Positions 17,813 through 27,915 are shown, counted from the stretch's first letter. The stretch is 64,000 nt of DNA from Elusimicrobia bacterium RIFCSPLOWO2_02_FULL_39_32 (GCA_001800135.1 MGUU01000010.1:179696-243695); one strand, 5' to 3'. The notes: a model not told the origin generated them from the sequence alone. A program made the numbers and translations.

Positions 17813-19495
17813 TTACAGGCTTTGAGTAACAGGGATTCGAACTGTTATTTTTTTAGAAGATTTATTGATCGAATTTGTAGAGTCAACGGTTTTATTGCTA
17901 GGAGTATCATAGAAATTTTTGCCCGGAGAACGTTTCTTAATTTCATTTTTCCACGCTCGCAACGCTATGCGCCAAAAACTTTTTACACCCAAATTTAATG
18001 GATATATCTTAAACATCAATAAGTAGCCTTTTGCTATAAAATAGAGTGAATGATAAATATATTTATGTACCCAAACCCATTTAGCTTTCATGAGATATTT
18101 TATCACCCATGGGGTTAACCATGGCAGTGCTAGACAGACAGTCCCAAGGTTGGAAAGATTTAACTGCTGGATTTTTTCTTCTGATGTAAAACAATTTAGA
18201 GGACTCCAGCTCTGGTAGGAATGATGCAATTTGTCAAAATTTTTGGTGTTAAACCATTTGTTTTCTTCAACATAGTCGCTAAAATCACAACCTGCATAAG
18301 GGTAGATGATCGTAAATTCTCCAAATGTGACTTTTGCTTCCACATTAATCAGCACTGACTCAATGTCAAAGGAAATGGCAGTTTTTTGTTGTTGTTTTAA
18401 AATTTCTGGCCTTACTGGAATCCCTAAGATCGTATTAGCAAAAGTTTTAACTCCATATTTGTCGCATAGATGAAAGGCTCGTATGATATCTTCGCGAGAC
18501 ATGTGGCGTTTTATTATTTCGTTTCTAACATAGTCATTCCCAGCTTCAATGGACATGGTCAAAGAATGCAATCCCGCTGGTTTTAAAAGTTTTAGATGAT
18601 CTTCTGTTAGAATATTGCAACGTGTTAGAAGGAAGAAGGGTAATTTGATGTATTTACTATAGAGCTTGGCGAATTCTGTTAGCCATGGTTCCATATCTAA
18701 ATGCTTATGAATCCAAAAAATATCATCGTAGAATTTGATAAACTGGGTTGGGTAACGTTCAATCGTATATCTTAATTCTTCTATGACCCGTTCAGGACTA
18801 TAGCGTTGGTAGGCATTTCCTTTGCCACGGTACATCTCATTATATTTTGGTTCAAAACAGTAAGTGCATTGATAAGGACAACCGCGGGAAGTCATAAAAG
18901 AACGCATTGGGAATTTCGCAATATGAGGAATCCGGGTATAAACAATTTCTCTGTCTAGATAGGGTAGTTTGTCTAGATCTACCAGCCGGTCAGCCATATG
19001 CTGCCAACGTTCTATTTGATTGGCTTTTTTAAACTTAAGATCCCAATTGTTTTTAGTAAAAATATTATGAATGTTATCAATGCTTTTGCCTGCCATAATA
19101 TTTTGTAGAAGCTCAGGCCATGCATCATCTCCTTCCCCAGCAACTAATACATCTACATCTTCATACTCAATCAGGCTCTGATCAAAAGTGCAATGGGGAC
19201 CTCCTACAACTACAATGGTGTTGGGGTTATTTTGTTTAGCCCAACGCGCATACTTGAGAGTAATAGTGTATCCGCCGGTTTTAGCGGAAAGGGCAACAAT
19301 ATGGGGTTGGATGCGTTTAAGGTCAGCAGGGACATCATGCTCTTGTTCTACAGAGAAAAATGTGGTGCAATTCGCTCGTTCTCGGGCCAATGCGGAAAGC
19401 AGCTCAATCTGCATGGGATCAATAAATTCCACGATCATTTCAATAAACATAACACGCAGCCCGCGTAGTCCAATTTTATCTTCGGTTATAATCAT
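17813..19495 (-). CDS. Cobalamin-binding radical SAM protein
   Basis: 560 residues. The N-terminal part (about 10-150) is a B12-binding-like Rossmann domain ('VVVGGPHCTFDQSLIEYEDVDVLVAGEGD'). The radical SAM core follows with the cluster motif CPYQCTYC (near 200) and the 'GGPHCT/AGEGD' pattern common to class B methylase-like enzymes. The C-terminal 100 residues include a hydrophobic stretch and a polar tail. Such enzymes methylate unreactive carbons or remodel lipids and sugars (for example HpnJ- or fosfomycin-methylase-like); the substrate is unknown. It has a strong promoter of its own at 19514-19542 and a short leader without SD. Confidence 0.85.
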   Translation of the reverse strand: MIITEDKIGLRGLRVMFIEMIVEFIDPMQIELLSALARERANCTTFFSVEQEHDVPADLKRIQPHIVALSAKTGGYTITLKYARWAKQNNPNTIVVVGGPHCTFDQSLIEYEDVDVLVAGEGDDAWPELLQNIMAGKSIDNIHNIFTKNNWDLKFKKANQIERWQHMADRLVDLDKLPYLDREIVYTRIPHIAKFPMRSFMTSRGCPYQCTYCFEPKYNEMYRGKGNAYQRYSPERVIEELRYTIERYPTQFIKFYDDIFWIHKHLDMEPWLTEFAKLYSKYIKLPFFLLTRCNILTEDHLKLLKPAGLHSLTMSIEAGNDYVRNEIIKRHMSREDIIRAFHLCDKYGVKTFANTILGIPVRPEILKQQQKTAISFDIESVLINVEAKVTFGEFTIIYPYAGCDFSDYVEENKWFNTKNFDKLHHSYQSWSPLNCFTSEEKIQQLNLSNLGTVCLALPWLTPWVIKYLMKAKWVWVHKYIYHSLYFIAKGYLLMFKIYPLNLGVKSFWRIALRAWKNEIKKRSPGKNFYDTPSNKTVDSTNSINKSSKKITVRIPVTQSL

Positions 19496-19513
19496 ATTTT
19501 TTTTTATAAATAC

Positions 19514-19542
19514 AATATATCAATAGCTTCCTTTATTGTCAA
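19514..19542 (-). promoter_or_regulatory. Promoter of the radical SAM gene and downstream glycan run
   Basis: TTGACA (19537-19542), 17-base spacer, TATATT (19514-19519) on the minus strand. The ATG (19495) is 18 bases beyond the -10 box, so the leader is about 12 bases. It splits the glycan block into two transcription units. Confidence 0.65.
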
Positions 19543-19561
19543 GGTTAAGTAAGAATAGACA

Positions 19562-20266
19562 TTATCTAAAATCTTTTTTAATATTTAATTTATAAAAAAG
19601 ATGAAGGATGGATTTAGAGACTCTAATGATATTTTTTAAAAGCAAAGCTTTGGATTTTCCAGAATTCCGATCTTTAAGGAACATTCCTATTTCTAAATAA
19701 CTGTGTCCGGATTTAATCATTTTTAGAAGTAATTCTGTCTGATAAGCAAAACCATTGGTTTGGATAGGAATGGTCTGAATTAACTCTCGTTTATGAATCA
19801 CAGGCCCATTAAAATATTTAAGATTTGTGCTAAAAAGTAAATTAATTAACCATGTATATGTTTTTGACAATAATCTTCTTGAAAATAGTCGTATTTCTAC
19901 ATTGACTGTGTAAGGGATGATTATTTCTTTTTCTCCAAGTTTTTTAAACATGGTTTCAAGCGAGTCTGTGGTGATTTCATTGTCACCTGGAATCATAATA
20001 ATATAATCTTTTGTGGCAATTTCCACCCCTCTTTTATAGTTGTAACCCAATCCCATAGTCCTGGGATTATGAATCACCTTGATATTTTTGTTTTTGGATG
20101 CAAGTTTTTCAGCCAGAGTTCCTGTTTCATCACTACTGCAATCATTAAAAATAAGCACTTCATAATCTTTGAAGAATTTATCTAATAAAGGAACAATGCC
20201 ATCAATGGTGCTCTCAATATTCCCCTGTTCATTTAAGGCTGGTACAATAGCGGTAAGGGTGGTCAC
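19562..20266 (-). CDS. Family 2 glycosyltransferase
   Basis: 234 residues, GT-A fold. 'TAIVPALNEQGNIESTIDGI' opens the nucleotide-sugar site, 'FNDCSSDETG' carries the first acidic pair and 'IMIPGDNEITTDSL' takes the place of the DxD metal motif. 'MGLGYNYKRGVEIA' is typical of dolichol-phosphate-mannose-synthase-like members. There are no C-terminal membrane helices as in ArnC/GtrB, so it is probably a soluble or peripheral enzyme. It likely transfers a sugar to a lipid carrier or growing glycan. It sits 12 bases after the E1 beta gene. Confidence 0.88.
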   Translation of the reverse strand: MTTLTAIVPALNEQGNIESTIDGIVPLLDKFFKDYEVLIFNDCSSDETGTLAEKLASKNKNIKVIHNPRTMGLGYNYKRGVEIATKDYIIMIPGDNEITTDSLETMFKKLGEKEIIIPYTVNVEIRLFSRRLLSKTYTWLINLLFSTNLKYFNGPVIHKRELIQTIPIQTNGFAYQTELLLKMIKSGHSYLEIGMFLKDRNSGKSKALLLKNIIRVSKSILHLFYKLNIKKDFR

Positions 20267-20278
20267 GAGAATAATGGT

Positions 20279-21322
20279 TTAGAAAGGACCTGAAAAATCC
20301 CGTTCTGATTTAGCCGCAATAAATTCTTTGGCATCATCCTTTGGTTTTCCAGAAAAGAGAGAGCGGGCAGCCTTAACGATATTCATAGAGGTGGGGTAAT
20401 AAACTGTTTCTAGAACAGAACTGCAAGGTGTGGGAGTATCTTGCAGAGTAATCCTTAGTATAGGAGCTTTTAAATATGGAAAACATTTTTCAGCAGCTAA
20501 AGCGCTTATCTCAGAGCTCATACCGCACATTTTCCAGGCAGCATCCGCTATAATGAGACGTCCTGTTTTTTTAATTGAAGAAAGAATTAAATCTTCATCT
20601 AAAGGTCTTAAAGATCTTGGGTCAATAATTTCAATATCAATATTTTCTTTTGAGCATTCTTCAGCAGCTGTTTTTGCTTCTAGTGTCATATGTGAAATAG
20701 CAACCAGGGTTATATCCTTACCTTTGCGTAAGATCGTTCCTTTGCCAAAAGGGATAGAGTAGGGCTCTTCTGGAACAGGTCCGGATTTTTCATATAACCA
20801 ACGGTGTTCAATGCAGATTGTGGTTTTATCGCTTTCCATGCTGCTTAAAATTAATCCTTTTGCATCATATGGGCTGGAAGGCATGATGACCTGTAAGCCA
20901 GGGATATGAGCGAATAGCGCTTGCAGGCTTTGAGAGTGTTGCGCAGCTTGTCCCCAACCCCTGCCAATAATGGCGCGAATTAAAAAAGGGATAGGGAGTT
21001 TTCCTCCTGCCATATAGTTCCATTTTGCAGCATGATTTACAATTTGATCCATGGTAAGAAGAAGAAAATCGTTCCTTGCATGAATAAGGATAGGTCTTAA
21101 ACCACACATGGCAGACCCTATACCGATGCCAGTAAGGGTATTTTCTGAGAGTGGAGTATCAAAAACTCTCTCTTTCCCAAAACATTTACTTGCAGCAATC
21201 GTAGTCCCAAAAATTCCTGTGGGATCAGCTACTCCTACTCCCATCATATAGATGTTAGGATTTTTTAACATTGCCTGAACATGAGCTTCGCTAATCGCTT
21301 CTTTATATTTTAGTTCTCTCAT
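20279..21322 (-). CDS. TPP-dependent dehydrogenase/transferase E1 beta-like subunit
   Basis: 347 residues, transketolase pyrimidine-binding domain plus C-terminal domain. 'RVFDTPLSENTLTGIGIGSAM' contains the activating glutamate; 'WGQAAQHSQSLQALFAHIPGLQVIMPSSPYDAKGL' is the E1 beta block (AQHSQ). The C-terminal 'TPCSSVLETVYYPT' departs from the usual 'PIPYAPPLE' of pyruvate dehydrogenase. It pairs with the E1 alpha gene 5 bases upstream. No E2 or E3 gene is near, and a glycosyltransferase follows, so a role in sugar modification is as likely as 2-oxo acid oxidation. Confidence 0.88.
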   Translation of the reverse strand: MRELKYKEAISEAHVQAMLKNPNIYMMGVGVADPTGIFGTTIAASKCFGKERVFDTPLSENTLTGIGIGSAMCGLRPILIHARNDFLLLTMDQIVNHAAKWNYMAGGKLPIPFLIRAIIGRGWGQAAQHSQSLQALFAHIPGLQVIMPSSPYDAKGLILSSMESDKTTICIEHRWLYEKSGPVPEEPYSIPFGKGTILRKGKDITLVAISHMTLEAKTAAEECSKENIDIEIIDPRSLRPLDEDLILSSIKKTGRLIIADAAWKMCGMSSEISALAAEKCFPYLKAPILRITLQDTPTPCSSVLETVYYPTSMNIVKAARSLFSGKPKDDAKEFIAAKSERDFSGPF

Positions 21323-21327
21323 AAATT

Positions 21328-22305
21328 TTATAGATCCATAAAGATTTCTTCAGCTTGAGGAAATGGGCTTTCTTTTGCAAAATTTACTGACTCTTCAATT
21401 TCTTTTGTGACCAAATCAGAAATTTCCAATAAAATCTCTTTGGAAAGGATATTTTCATTTTTTATTTTTTCTTCCAAACATTTTATAGGACATTTTTCAA
21501 TCGCTTTTTCCACATCTTCTTTACTGCGGAATCCTAATTGATAATCAAAATTTGGGCCTACATGTTCTCTCCAACGATAACATTGTGCTTCTATCAGGGT
21601 AGGGCCTTCTCCTTTTTTTGCTCTCTCCACTGCAGTCGCAGCAGCTTGATAGACCTCATGCACGTTTGTTCCATCCACTTGGTTTCCCGGGATCATATAA
21701 CTTTCCGCTCTTTTATAAATATCTGAAAAAGGCTGTCTGGAAGAAATAGGAGTACAGGTTGCTAACCCATTATTTTCACAAATAAAAAGAACAGGTAATT
21801 TTTTTAAGGAAGCGAAATTTAAACCTTCATGGAATGTGCCTTGCTCAATAGCCCCATCCCCGAAAAAAGCTACTGACACCTGATTTTTAGATTTCATTTT
21901 TAAAGCTAATGCCGCGCCTATGGCGAGTGGAATGGTGCCTCCTACAATGGCGGAAGCTCCCATGGCGCCTATCTCTGGCTGAAGAAAATGCATCGAACCT
22001 CCTTTTCCTTTAGAGCATCCTGTTTTTTTTCCGTAAAGTTCTGCCATCAAAAATTTTAAGTCCGCGCCTTTAGCTATGGTGTGGCTATGGCATCGGTGAG
22101 TGCTAAATATTAAATCTTCTTTTTCTAAAGCGCTGCAAACCCCAGCTGCAACCCCTTCTTGGCCTAGAGATAAATGGGTTGGACAGCGTATTTCCTGTTG
22201 TGGATAAAGCTCAACTATTTTTTCTTCGAATTTTCTGCAGCGGAGTAGGGAAAGATAGAGTTTTTGCGCAAGTTCTGGAGAGAGCTGCGAGTTAGATTTA
22301 TTCAT
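21328..22305 (-). CDS. TPP-dependent dehydrogenase/transferase E1 alpha-like subunit
   Basis: 325 residues. The TPP/Mg motif runs from GDGAIEQGTFHE to 'FICENNGLAT' (GDG ... NN, near 150-180). 'YRWREHVGPNFDYQLGFR' occupies the place of the phosphorylation-loop region of PDH E1 alpha. With the beta subunit it forms an alpha2beta2 TPP enzyme as in PDH, acetoin dehydrogenase or the two-carbon transferases of branched-sugar pathways. It begins 16 bases after the prfB stop, so it is probably cotranscribed from the prfB promoter. Confidence 0.9.
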   Translation of the reverse strand: MNKSNSQLSPELAQKLYLSLLRCRKFEEKIVELYPQQEIRCPTHLSLGQEGVAAGVCSALEKEDLIFSTHRCHSHTIAKGADLKFLMAELYGKKTGCSKGKGGSMHFLQPEIGAMGASAIVGGTIPLAIGAALALKMKSKNQVSVAFFGDGAIEQGTFHEGLNFASLKKLPVLFICENNGLATCTPISSRQPFSDIYKRAESYMIPGNQVDGTNVHEVYQAAATAVERAKKGEGPTLIEAQCYRWREHVGPNFDYQLGFRSKEDVEKAIEKCPIKCLEEKIKNENILSKEILLEISDLVTKEIEESVNFAKESPFPQAEEIFMDL

Positions 22306-22321
22306 AGAAATAACAATAATA

Positions 22322-23468
22322 TCATTTTTTTTCTTTTAGGGAAAGATAGGCATGGATAAATAGATCAATCTCTCCATCCATCACCTTTTGAACCTGGCCT
22401 GTTTCTACCCCAGTTCTTAAATCTTTTACTAACTGGTAAGGCATGAAGACATAAGACCTGATCTGATTCCCCCATGCGATATCTCCTTTATCATCATAAT
22501 GTTTTTCCAAAGCAGCTCTTCTTTTTTCCTGTTCCAGCTCATAGAGTTTAGCGCGTAAAAGTTTCATGGCCATTAATTTATTTTTTAATTGACTTCTTTC
22601 TATTTGACAGGCAACCGCAAGCCCAGAAGGCAAGTGAGTAATTCGTACAGCTGAATCAGTTTTATTCACATGTTGTCCGCCATGACCAGAGGCTCTGTAG
22701 GTATCTATTTTTAGATCAGATTCATTGATTTCCACTTTAATTTCGTCTTGGATTTCTGGAATAACATCACAGGAAGCGAAGGAGGTATGCCTTCTTTTAT
22801 TGGCGTCAAAAGGAGATATGCGCACAAGACGATGCACTCCAATTTCAGATTTTAAATAACCATAAGCATAACGGCCTTGAATTAAAAAAGTAATGCTTTT
22901 GATTCCGGCTTCTTCACCTGGCAATATGTCAATAATTTCAGTGCTAAAACCTTTAGATTCAGCCCACCGCTTGTACATTCTTAATAACATTTCCGTCCAG
23001 TCACAGGCTTCTGTTCCTCCAGCTCCGGAATGAAGAGAAATAATGGCATTGGAGGAATCATTTTCCCCGCTTAGCTTAGATTCTAGATTTAAGGAATGAA
23101 ATTTAGAAATTAAGTTTTTTAGATTTTGTTGAATTTCCTCTAATTCCTGGTCTGTCTGAAAAGTGTGATCACTCTTAAGAGCATTGGGATTTTTTTGAGC
23201 TTCCTCAAGAAGTTCAATATGAGCAAAACAATCTTCCTGGTTTTTTTTAAGTCCTTTCCATCGCTCTACTATCTCTTTATTAAGCGCAAGTTTCGACATC
23301 GCTTTTTTGGCATTAAGGTTTAGTTCCCAAAATTTTGGATGGCTGGCTTCTTTTTCTAGTTCAAAGATTTTTTTTTCTTTTGTTTCAATTTCAAAGAAAC
23401 CTCCCTAATTCTTCGATTTTATTTTTTATCTCCATTAGTTCAGTGGAAAGTTCCTTTATGGTTTTCAT
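22322..23468 (-). CDS. prfB: Peptide chain release factor 2 with programmed +1 frameshift
   Basis: Two frames make one 381-residue protein. Frame one starts at ATG 23468 (SD AAGGAG) and reaches TGA (23391-23393) after 25 codons, the same codon count as in E. coli. The shift site reads GGGAGG-TTT-CTT-TGA, with an internal SD-like GGGAGG three bases before CTT. After slipping +1 the reading continues from 23392 (EIETKEKK...) to the stop at 22322. The GGQ peptidyl-hydrolysis motif ([10 protein letters not shown]) is present, and [16 protein letters not shown] follows. RF2 releases peptides at UGA and UAA, and low RF2 favours the shift, so the gene regulates itself. Confidence 0.95.
23391..23405 (-). 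promoter_or_regulatory. prfB programmed frameshift signal
   Basis: Minus strand GGGAGGTTTCTTTGA: SD-like GGGAGG, one spacer codon, slippery CTT, then TGA. Spacing and layout equal the classical bacterial RF2 site. Confidence 0.93.
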
Positions 23469-23499
23469 AGGATGGGCTCCTTGTTAAGATTGTTTAACT

Positions 23500-23529
23500 A
23501 TTTTATGAATTTAAATCAAAATCAGTCAA
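23500..23529 (-). promoter_or_regulatory. prfB promoter
   Basis: TTGACT (23524-23529), 18-base spacer, TAAAAT (23500-23505). The -35 box overlaps the lnt stop codon. It gives a leader of about 25 bases with the AAGGAG ribosome site. Confidence 0.5.
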
Positions 23530-25010
23530 TGAGTTGAACAGCGATTCTTTTTATAAATAAATATTGTGAGGAGACTAGCAAAATTGCACAACCATGCAAA
23601 AAGGTCTCCAACCCTAGTATAAAATGTAATTTGAGAACTCAAATCTACAACGTCCTCCAGAATCTCTTGTTTGTTAGGTTCGCTCTTTTTGGAAATAACC
23701 CCGCTTGGTTTAATCACGCCTGATATTCCTGTGTTCGCGCAGCGGATGAGAGTACGGCGATTTTCAATAGCTCTAAAAATATTCATGGAAAAGTGTTGAG
23801 GAAGAGCAGCAGTTCTTAAGTACCAGCCGTCATTAGTGATATTGATTAGAACCTCTGCCCCTTTTAAAGTTTGTTGTCTAATTAGATTTGGAAAAATCGC
23901 TTCATAACAAATGCTTATGCCAAGAGGGAACTCCCCTAGTTTTAATAGATTGGTTTCTTTGCCTGTATCAAAACCTCCTAATTGGTTTAAGACTTTTATC
24001 CATTTTTCTAAAAAATCATGCATGGGAACAAATTCTCCAAATGGCACCAAGTGTGATTTATCAACTCTGGCTAGAATTTCACCCTTTGGATTAAATAAGA
24101 AAGCAGAGTTATAATTTTTATTTTGATTTGTGACCGCGCCGATAAGATGAAAAGTTTTTGTGGGACTAATAATTTGTTTTAGCCGCTCCATTAACCATGC
24201 ATCATTGGGAATCCATCCCGGAGCAGAGGTTTCTGGCCAAATCATAAGTTGCGAATTTTGCGAAGCAGATTCCGTCAAATTTTTATAGGTGTTTAAGATC
24301 TCATTTATAAACGCAGAGTCCCATTTTTTATATTGGTCAATGTTTCCTTGTAGGAGAACAACAGAAAAATGTTTTGTGTTTTTTGGAATTGAATTTTTTT
24401 TCAAGGAGAGTATAAAAAAATTAGTGGAAAATAAAGATAAAAAAAAGAGAGCCGAGAAGTACCCTATCCTTTTGTTTTTTATCCAAAGAAAAATAAGAGC
24501 ATTGAAAAAAACAATGAGAAAAGAAACCCCGTAAACTCCTGTAAATTCCGCAATTTGAATAAAAGATGGCTTTTGCCATTGAGAGTATCCTAGCAGTCCC
24601 CAAGGGAAACCAGTTAAACAATAGTTGCGAATTTGTTCTAAGCTTATCCAAAGAGTTGAACAAAATAGGAGTGATCTGAATTCTGAAAGATTTTTTAAAA
24701 AGTGTCCTGTTAGAGCAAAATAAAAAGCGTAATATAATCCAATATAGCTTGCTAAGAGAGATAAGGTCAATAGGCCAAAAATAGGGTTCAAACCAGCTGC
24801 TTTAAAAGTAGGCACTATCCAGTAAAGGATGGCTATAAAGCTAAGGGTTCCTGAACTCCAGCCAACAAAAAATGATTTTTTAAATGGCAGATTATGAGTC
24901 GCAAGAAAAATTGGAACTAAACAGATCCATGCTAAGAAATCGAAATTCCAATTGGGAAAAGAAAGAAAAGTTAAAACGCTTCCAGCTAAAATTAAAATTA
25001 GAACTTGCAC
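23526..25010 (-). CDS. lnt: Apolipoprotein N-acyltransferase
   Basis: 494 residues: about six to seven membrane helices (1-190), then a nitrilase-fold domain. The catalytic triad is visible as Glu in IWPETSAPGW (about 260), Lys in DKSHLVPFGEF (about 318) and Cys in ISICYEAIFP (about 366). Lnt adds the third acyl chain to lipoproteins in the inner membrane, which prepares them for LolCD (encoded at 5.3-7.3 kb). It starts with GTG. A final membrane helix closes the protein. Confidence 0.95.
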   Translation of the reverse strand: MQVLILILAGSVLTFLSFPNWNFDFLAWICLVPIFLATHNLPFKKSFFVGWSSGTLSFIAILYWIVPTFKAAGLNPIFGLLTLSLLASYIGLYYAFYFALTGHFLKNLSEFRSLLFCSTLWISLEQIRNYCLTGFPWGLLGYSQWQKPSFIQIAEFTGVYGVSFLIVFFNALIFLWIKNKRIGYFSALFFLSLFSTNFFILSLKKNSIPKNTKHFSVVLLQGNIDQYKKWDSAFINEILNTYKNLTESASQNSQLMIWPETSAPGWIPNDAWLMERLKQIISPTKTFHLIGAVTNQNKNYNSAFLFNPKGEILARVDKSHLVPFGEFVPMHDFLEKWIKVLNQLGGFDTGKETNLLKLGEFPLGISICYEAIFPNLIRQQTLKGAEVLINITNDGWYLRTAALPQHFSMNIFRAIENRRTLIRCANTGISGVIKPSGVISKKSEPNKQEILEDVVDLSSQITFYTRVGDLFAWLCNFASLLTIFIYKKNRCSTH

Positions 25011-25073
25011 TATAAAAAGGTAGTTTCAACCTAATCTTGGTCTAAAGAGTTTTAATGCAAGTTTTGATTTCAA

Positions 25074-27785
25074 CTATTTTCCGCAACATTTTTTGTATTT
25101 TTTTCCGCTCCCACAAAAACAAGGATCATTGCGGCCAATTTTTTTAGGAACTTCAAAACTGGATGGTTTTTGAAGAAAAGAGGATTTTTGTAATGGACTT
25201 TGGGGTGAGGATGGAGCGCTGACTAAATCCACCTGTTTGTCAGAAATTGGTTCAGCGTTTTTAACGCTTGAAATAGAAAATTCATCTTTTTTTGTCTGGG
25301 TTTTGTTCACAGTTCCTCTTTGAACCAGAGGGACCACATTTAGTTTAAAGATATATTCCAGAGAACTTTCTCTGATCCTAGACATCATCTGTTCAAATAG
25401 ATAAAACGATTCTTTTTGATATTCAATCTTAGGATCTTTTTGGCCGTAAGCTCTTAAGTTAATGCCTTTTTTTAAGTGGTCGAGATCATAGAGATGTTCT
25501 TTCCATGCTGTATCCATCATTTGCAGTAAAATCATTCTCTCCATTTCCCGTAAGAGATCATTGCCTAACTGTTCTTCCCTGGTTTTATAAGCTTGTAGAA
25601 TCTCTTTTTCAATCAAATTTTTAAGGCTTTCTCTTGAAGCTTCTTTGGAGAGTTCTTCCCGACTTTTATGAATAGAAAAAGAACGTTCCAACCAAAGAAA
25701 AAGGCTTTCTAAATCCCATTCTTCCGGATAAATTTTTTCTGAACACCATAGATCCAATTTTTCGAGAATTGATTCTTCAATCATGTCCTCTATTTGTTGA
25801 GAGAATTCCGTTCCGTCTAAGATATCATTGCGCAAATCATAAATCGCTTCTCTTTGTTTATTCATCACATTGTCAAATTCTAAAAGTTGTTTGCGGATGT
25901 CAAAATTCATGGCCTCTACTCTTCTTTGCGCGGTTTCAATTTGTCTGGAGAGGAGTTTGCTTTCAATAGCCTCGCCTTCATTCCAGCTTCCTCCCAAGGT
26001 TTGCAAAAATTTTGAATCCATAAATTGAGAAAGTTTTTCTCCTCCAAAGAGCCGCAAGAGTTCATCTTCTAAAGAAAGATAAAATCTGGAAGAGCCTGGA
26101 TCTCCTTGGCGCCCTGTACGACCTCTTAATTGGTTATCTATTCTTCTGGCTTCATGTCTTTCCGTGCCTAAGACATGCAATCCCCCTTCTTTTATAATAT
26201 CTTGGGACTCCTCTAATTTTGGAGGATTTCCACCCAATACAATATCTGTTCCACGTCCAGCCATGTTGGTTGCAATGGTCACCATTCCTTTTTTTCCAGC
26301 CTGAGAGATGATCATCGCTTCCTGTTCATGAAATTTTGCGTTCAAAACCTGATGAGGGATCCCTTTACGTCTTAACATTGAGGCGCATTTTTCAGATTTT
26401 TCAATGGAGCGCGTGCCAACCAGTACTGGTCTTCCTTGTTTCCAAAGAGTTTCTATCTCCAGAAGGATCGCTTCAAATTTTTCCCGTTCTCCGCGATAAA
26501 TCACATCAGGGTAATCCACCCGAATCATGGGTTTATGAGTTGGAATCTCAATCACATCCAATTTATAAATTTCCCAAAATTCTTCAGCTTCTGTAAGGGC
26601 TGTGCCTGTCATCCCGGCTAGTTTTTCATACATTCTAAAATAGTTTTGAAAGGTAATGGTCGCTAAGGTTTGATTTTCTTCGGCAATGCGCATGTTTTCT
26701 TTGGCTTCTACCGCTTGATGTAACCCTTCCGACCACCTCCTCCCGGGCATGAGCCGTCCAGTGAATTCATCCACAATCATGACCTCTCCATCTTTGATCA
26801 CATAATCCACATCTTTTTTGTATAAATGGTGAGCCCTTAAGGCCTGTGTAATGTGGTGCACCCATTCGCCGGAAAGATCATCATAGAGATTTTTTAAGCC
26901 AAGCAGTTTTTCGCATTTTGAGGCTCCCTGCTCTGTCAAGGTAACGGTATGAGCTTTTTCATCAATAATAAAGTCAAACCCAACTTCCAATTTTTCACCG
27001 CTATATTTAGCTTCCACCTCTTCTTTTTCTGTAATAAATCTCCCCAAAAGCCGAGGCACGATCCTATTGATCACATAATATTTTTGCGTGCTTTCCTCTG
27101 CGGGACCTGAAATAATTAAAGGGGTTCTAGCTTCATCAATTAAGATGGAGTCAACCTCATCCACAATGGCATAAGAAAGAGGTCTTAAAACTCTATCTTC
27201 TTTTCTAATCACCATATTGTCCCGAAGATAATCAAATCCAATTTCATTGTTAGTCACATAGGTAATGTCTGAAGCATAAGCTTTTTTTCTATCCTCATTA
27301 GACATATCATGCTGCACAAAACCAACCGTCAGCCCTAAAAATTCATACACGGGTCCCATCCAAAAGCGATCCCGTTTTGCCAAATAATCATTGACAGTGA
27401 CGATATGAACCCCAAGAGACGTAAGAGAGTTAAGATAAGCAGCGGAAGTTGCCACTAGAGTTTTTCCCTCTCCTGTTTTCATCTCTGCTATTTTGCCTTG
27501 ATGGAGAACAATGCCTCCCATCATTTGAGTGTCAAAGTGCCTAAGTCCAATGGCTCTTTTAGAGGCTTCTCTTACCACAGCAAAAGCCTCTGGCAGGAGA
27601 TCGTCCAGAGTTTCCCCTTGGCTTAGTCTTTCTTTAAATTCAGTTGTTTTTTTCTGGAGTTCTTGGTCTTTAAGGCTGGAAATTTCAGGCTCAAAATCAT
27701 TAATTTCTTGAATCAGAGGAGAGAATTTTTTAAGAAATCTTTCGTTGCTTGATCCAAAAATTTTTTGCAGAATTAGCTTAATCAT
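25074..27785 (-). CDS. secA: Protein translocase ATPase SecA
   Basis: 903 residues, full length. The Walker A block '[11 protein letters not shown]' lies near 100, [19 protein letters not shown] is the DEAD/Walker B part, and the preprotein cross-linking, helical scaffold and wing domains follow. The C-terminus carries the zinc motif [13 protein letters not shown] used for SecB and lipid contact. SecA drives export through SecYEG, which is needed here for the giant secreted protein, PorV-like and lipoproteins. The start is preceded by an AACCCGAA motif 12 bases upstream and has no clear SD. Confidence 0.98.
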   Translation of the reverse strand: MIKLILQKIFGSSNERFLKKFSPLIQEINDFEPEISSLKDQELQKKTTEFKERLSQGETLDDLLPEAFAVVREASKRAIGLRHFDTQMMGGIVLHQGKIAEMKTGEGKTLVATSAAYLNSLTSLGVHIVTVNDYLAKRDRFWMGPVYEFLGLTVGFVQHDMSNEDRKKAYASDITYVTNNEIGFDYLRDNMVIRKEDRVLRPLSYAIVDEVDSILIDEARTPLIISGPAEESTQKYYVINRIVPRLLGRFITEKEEVEAKYSGEKLEVGFDFIIDEKAHTVTLTEQGASKCEKLLGLKNLYDDLSGEWVHHITQALRAHHLYKKDVDYVIKDGEVMIVDEFTGRLMPGRRWSEGLHQAVEAKENMRIAEENQTLATITFQNYFRMYEKLAGMTGTALTEAEEFWEIYKLDVIEIPTHKPMIRVDYPDVIYRGEREKFEAILLEIETLWKQGRPVLVGTRSIEKSEKCASMLRRKGIPHQVLNAKFHEQEAMIISQAGKKGMVTIATNMAGRGTDIVLGGNPPKLEESQDIIKEGGLHVLGTERHEARRIDNQLRGRTGRQGDPGSSRFYLSLEDELLRLFGGEKLSQFMDSKFLQTLGGSWNEGEAIESKLLSRQIETAQRRVEAMNFDIRKQLLEFDNVMNKQREAIYDLRNDILDGTEFSQQIEDMIEESILEKLDLWCSEKIYPEEWDLESLFLWLERSFSIHKSREELSKEASRESLKNLIEKEILQAYKTREEQLGNDLLREMERMILLQMMDTAWKEHLYDLDHLKKGINLRAYGQKDPKIEYQKESFYLFEQMMSRIRESSLEYIFKLNVVPLVQRGTVNKTQTKKDEFSISSVKNAEPISDKQVDLVSAPSSPQSPLQKSSFLQKPSSFEVPKKIGRNDPCFCGSGKKYKKCCGK

Positions 27786-27840
27786 TTAGAATTTATATTC
27801 GGGTTCAAATTTATTTTATCAGAATGGTTATAAAAAGAAA

Positions 27841-27860
27841 ACCCCCTTTTATACGGGGGT
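27841..27860 (-). terminator. Intrinsic terminator after csp
   Basis: Minus-strand RNA: ACCCCC-GUAUAAAA-GGGGGU followed by UUUCUUUUU. A GC-rich 6-bp stem plus U-run, 56 bases after the csp stop. Confidence 0.85.
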
Positions 27861-27915
27861 CTCTTTAAAAGAACCATCTCACCTTCTCTAAAGAAAGAGT
27901 GGCTCTTAGAATTTT

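Noticed and set aside
17822..17850. tRNA T-arm-like GTTCGAATCC on the minus strand
   Set aside because: It lies in the coding end of the radical SAM gene; flanks give a nine-base loop and no acceptor, D or anticodon arms.
20279..22305. Simple pyruvate dehydrogenase operon
   Set aside because: No E2 (lipoyl acyltransferase) or E3 gene follows; neighbours are a release factor and a glycosyltransferase. Kept as an alternative, not as the call.
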